DNA of 64,000 bases from a bacterium (GTDB lineage: Bacteria > Vulcanimicrobiota > Vulcanimicrobiia > Vulcanimicrobiales > Vulcanimicrobiaceae): positions 396,385-460,384 of the forward strand of contig JAKBKY010000001.1 in NCBI GenBank assembly GCA_021832345.1. The letters are read 5' to 3'. Of the stretch, positions 63,143-64,000 are shown piece after piece; positions within the stretch are counted from its first letter, which is position 1, and each line of letters opens with the position of its first letter. The position numbers were made by a program, and so were the translations under genes. The notes under the pieces are model-generated. The model was not told the origin of the DNA. It did not search any database and worked only from the letters and a program-made list of their open reading frames with translations.

Positions 63143-64000
63143 GTGCAACTCTTCCTCGCCACGTCGTGGCTCGACCCGATCGTCAACGCTCTCGCCTCGG
63201 TCGTCAACACGATCAATATCCCGGTTCACAACCTCGGCGTGAGCCTGATCATCCTTGCCGTGTTGATCCGCCTGGCGTTTTGGCCGCTGAACACCAAGCA
63301 GTTCCGTGCGATGATCGGGATGCAGAAGCTGGCGCCGCGCATCAAGGCGCTCCAGGCCCGTTACAAGGACGATGCCAAGAAGCTCCAAGAGGAGACGATG
63401 GCGCTCTACCGCGAGTCGGGCGTCAATCCGCTGGCCGGCTGCTGGCCGATGCTCTTGCAGTATCCCGTGCTGATCAGCGTCTATTGGGTCGTTCAGAACC
63501 ACCGCGATCTCTACGCGCAGACGCACTTTTTGTGGATCGGCAGCGCGCTGTCGCGCCAGTTGCCCACGTTCTTCGGCGTAAAGCTTCTCGGCACGAGCCT
63601 GGCGCACTCCGATATCCCGTTGCTGCTCCTCTACATGCTCTCGATGTACATCAGCATGCGCTACACGACCATGCCGCCCACCGATCCCGCGCAGGCGCAG
63701 CAGATGAAGATCATGCAGATCCTCTCGCCGCTGATGCTCGGGTTCTTTGCGTTTCGCGCAGAGTGGCCCTCGGCGATGGTGCTCTATTGGTTTGCCGCCA
63801 ACGTGTTGATGATGGGGCAGCAACTGCTGCTCCTCAAGCGCTACCATGAACCGTTGGCCTTCATCGACAGTGAAGTCCCGATCACCGAGAGCGCTGCGCT
63901 CCCGGTCGTTGCAGCGCAGCCCAAAGGCAACAACCGCAGCAAGCTCGCAAGCCCAGGGGCAGCCAACGGTGCCGTCACGAAGCCCAAGAACAAGACAAAG
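63143..64000 (+). CDS. yidC: Membrane protein insertase YidC/Oxa1, 3' end beyond window
   Basis: GTG 63143 (GAAAGG upstream); the frame stays open for 286 codons to the last base. The first membrane helix (VHNLGVSLIILAVLIRLAFW) carries the conserved hydrophilic-groove Arg, followed by MIGMQKLAPRIKALQARYKD (cytosolic coiled coil), NPLAGCWPMLLQYPVLISVY, and the later helices with MQILSPLMLGFFAFRAEWPS. It lacks the large N-terminal periplasmic P1 domain of proteobacterial YidC and so is of the short, Gram-positive-like type. It inserts proteins into the inner membrane. Confidence 0.93.
   Translation, partial: MQLFLATSWLDPIVNALASVVNTINIPVHNLGVSLIILAVLIRLAFWPLNTKQFRAMIGMQKLAPRIKALQARYKDDAKKLQEETMALYRESGVNPLAGCWPMLLQYPVLISVYWVVQNHRDLYAQTHFLWIGSALSRQLPTFFGVKLLGTSLAHSDIPLLLLYMLSMYISMRYTTMPPTDPAQAQQMKIMQILSPLMLGFFAFRAEWPSAMVLYWFAANVLMMGQQLLLLKRYHEPLAFIDSEVPITESAALPVVAAQPKGNNRSKLASPGAANGAVTKPKNKTK

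Noticed and set aside
62588-63847. 419-aa ORF antisense to rnpA, yidD and yidC
   Set aside because: It runs opposite three clearly conserved genes; a GC-rich shadow.
63070-63849. 259-aa ORF overlapping yidC on the same strand
   Set aside because: Different frame from the real yidC starting at 63143; Arg/Pro/Ala-rich shadow.

Overview
The window is a gene-dense, GC-rich bacterial chromosome segment containing the replication-origin neighbourhood. The organism is a diderm: it carries a nearly complete lipid A pathway (lpxD, lpxC, fabZ, lpxA, lpxB), an LPS export module (LptB, an LptF/G permease, an LptC-like lipoprotein), an O-antigen-ligase-like protein, BamA, Skp/OmpH-type chaperones and TamB. 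It also has MinCDE, RodA, a short YidC and a DUF3084 protein best known from cyanobacteria. This mix points to a deeply branching non-proteobacterial diderm. Candidatus Eremiobacterota (WPS-2) and relatives are my best guess, but that is inference and I could not run a phylogeny.

Layout. 1-3276: 3' end of a carboxy-terminal processing protease, convergent with RNase E. 3277-4982: a CPBP intramembrane protease followed by two tiny unrecognised genes and a 450-base stretch leading into rne. 5246-9395: minC-minD-minD-minE-rodA, with two full-length MinD paralogues in tandem. 9483-12487: an exported M48 metalloprotease and a DUF697 protein. 12494-19704: RDD and SpoIIM-family proteins and a translationally coupled DUF4129-DUF4350-MoxR-DUF58 operon. 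19825-22081: FkbM methyltransferase, a gene remnant, and a winged-helix regulator coupled to a membrane protein. 22126-24649: dnaX-ybaB-recR. 24789-28175: a RecQ helicase with an added PcrA/UvrD-like C-terminal domain, then a secreted protein. 28207-33851: a glycosidase-like protein, a GT4 glycosyltransferase, a TPR protein and a putative exported beta-rich protein.

33898-55305 is one long minus-strand run for envelope assembly. In transcription order it reads tamB, bamA, tandem-Skp, two OmpH-like lipoproteins, lpxD, lpxC, fabZ, lpxA, lpxB, a metallophosphoesterase, an LpxB-related protein, the WaaL-like ligase, LptC-like, LptB, LptF/G-like, DUF3084 and a RuvX/YqgF-like nuclease. Many junctions are ATGA/GTGA overlaps, so much of it is probably translationally coupled. 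55357-61949 is the replication block (gyrB, dciA, recF, dnaN, dnaA). DnaA-box-like sequences lie on both sides of dnaA. On the plus strand rpmH-rnpA-yidD-yidC leaves the same intergenic region.

No rRNA, tRNA, CRISPR array, IS element or prophage was recognised. The most interesting points are the duplicated MinD, the protease-plus-small-peptide operon, a metallophosphoesterase placed where an LpxH/LpxI/LpxG-type hydrolase would be expected, the RecQ domain fusion, the duplicated-domain Skp and a DciA carrying a zinc ribbon.
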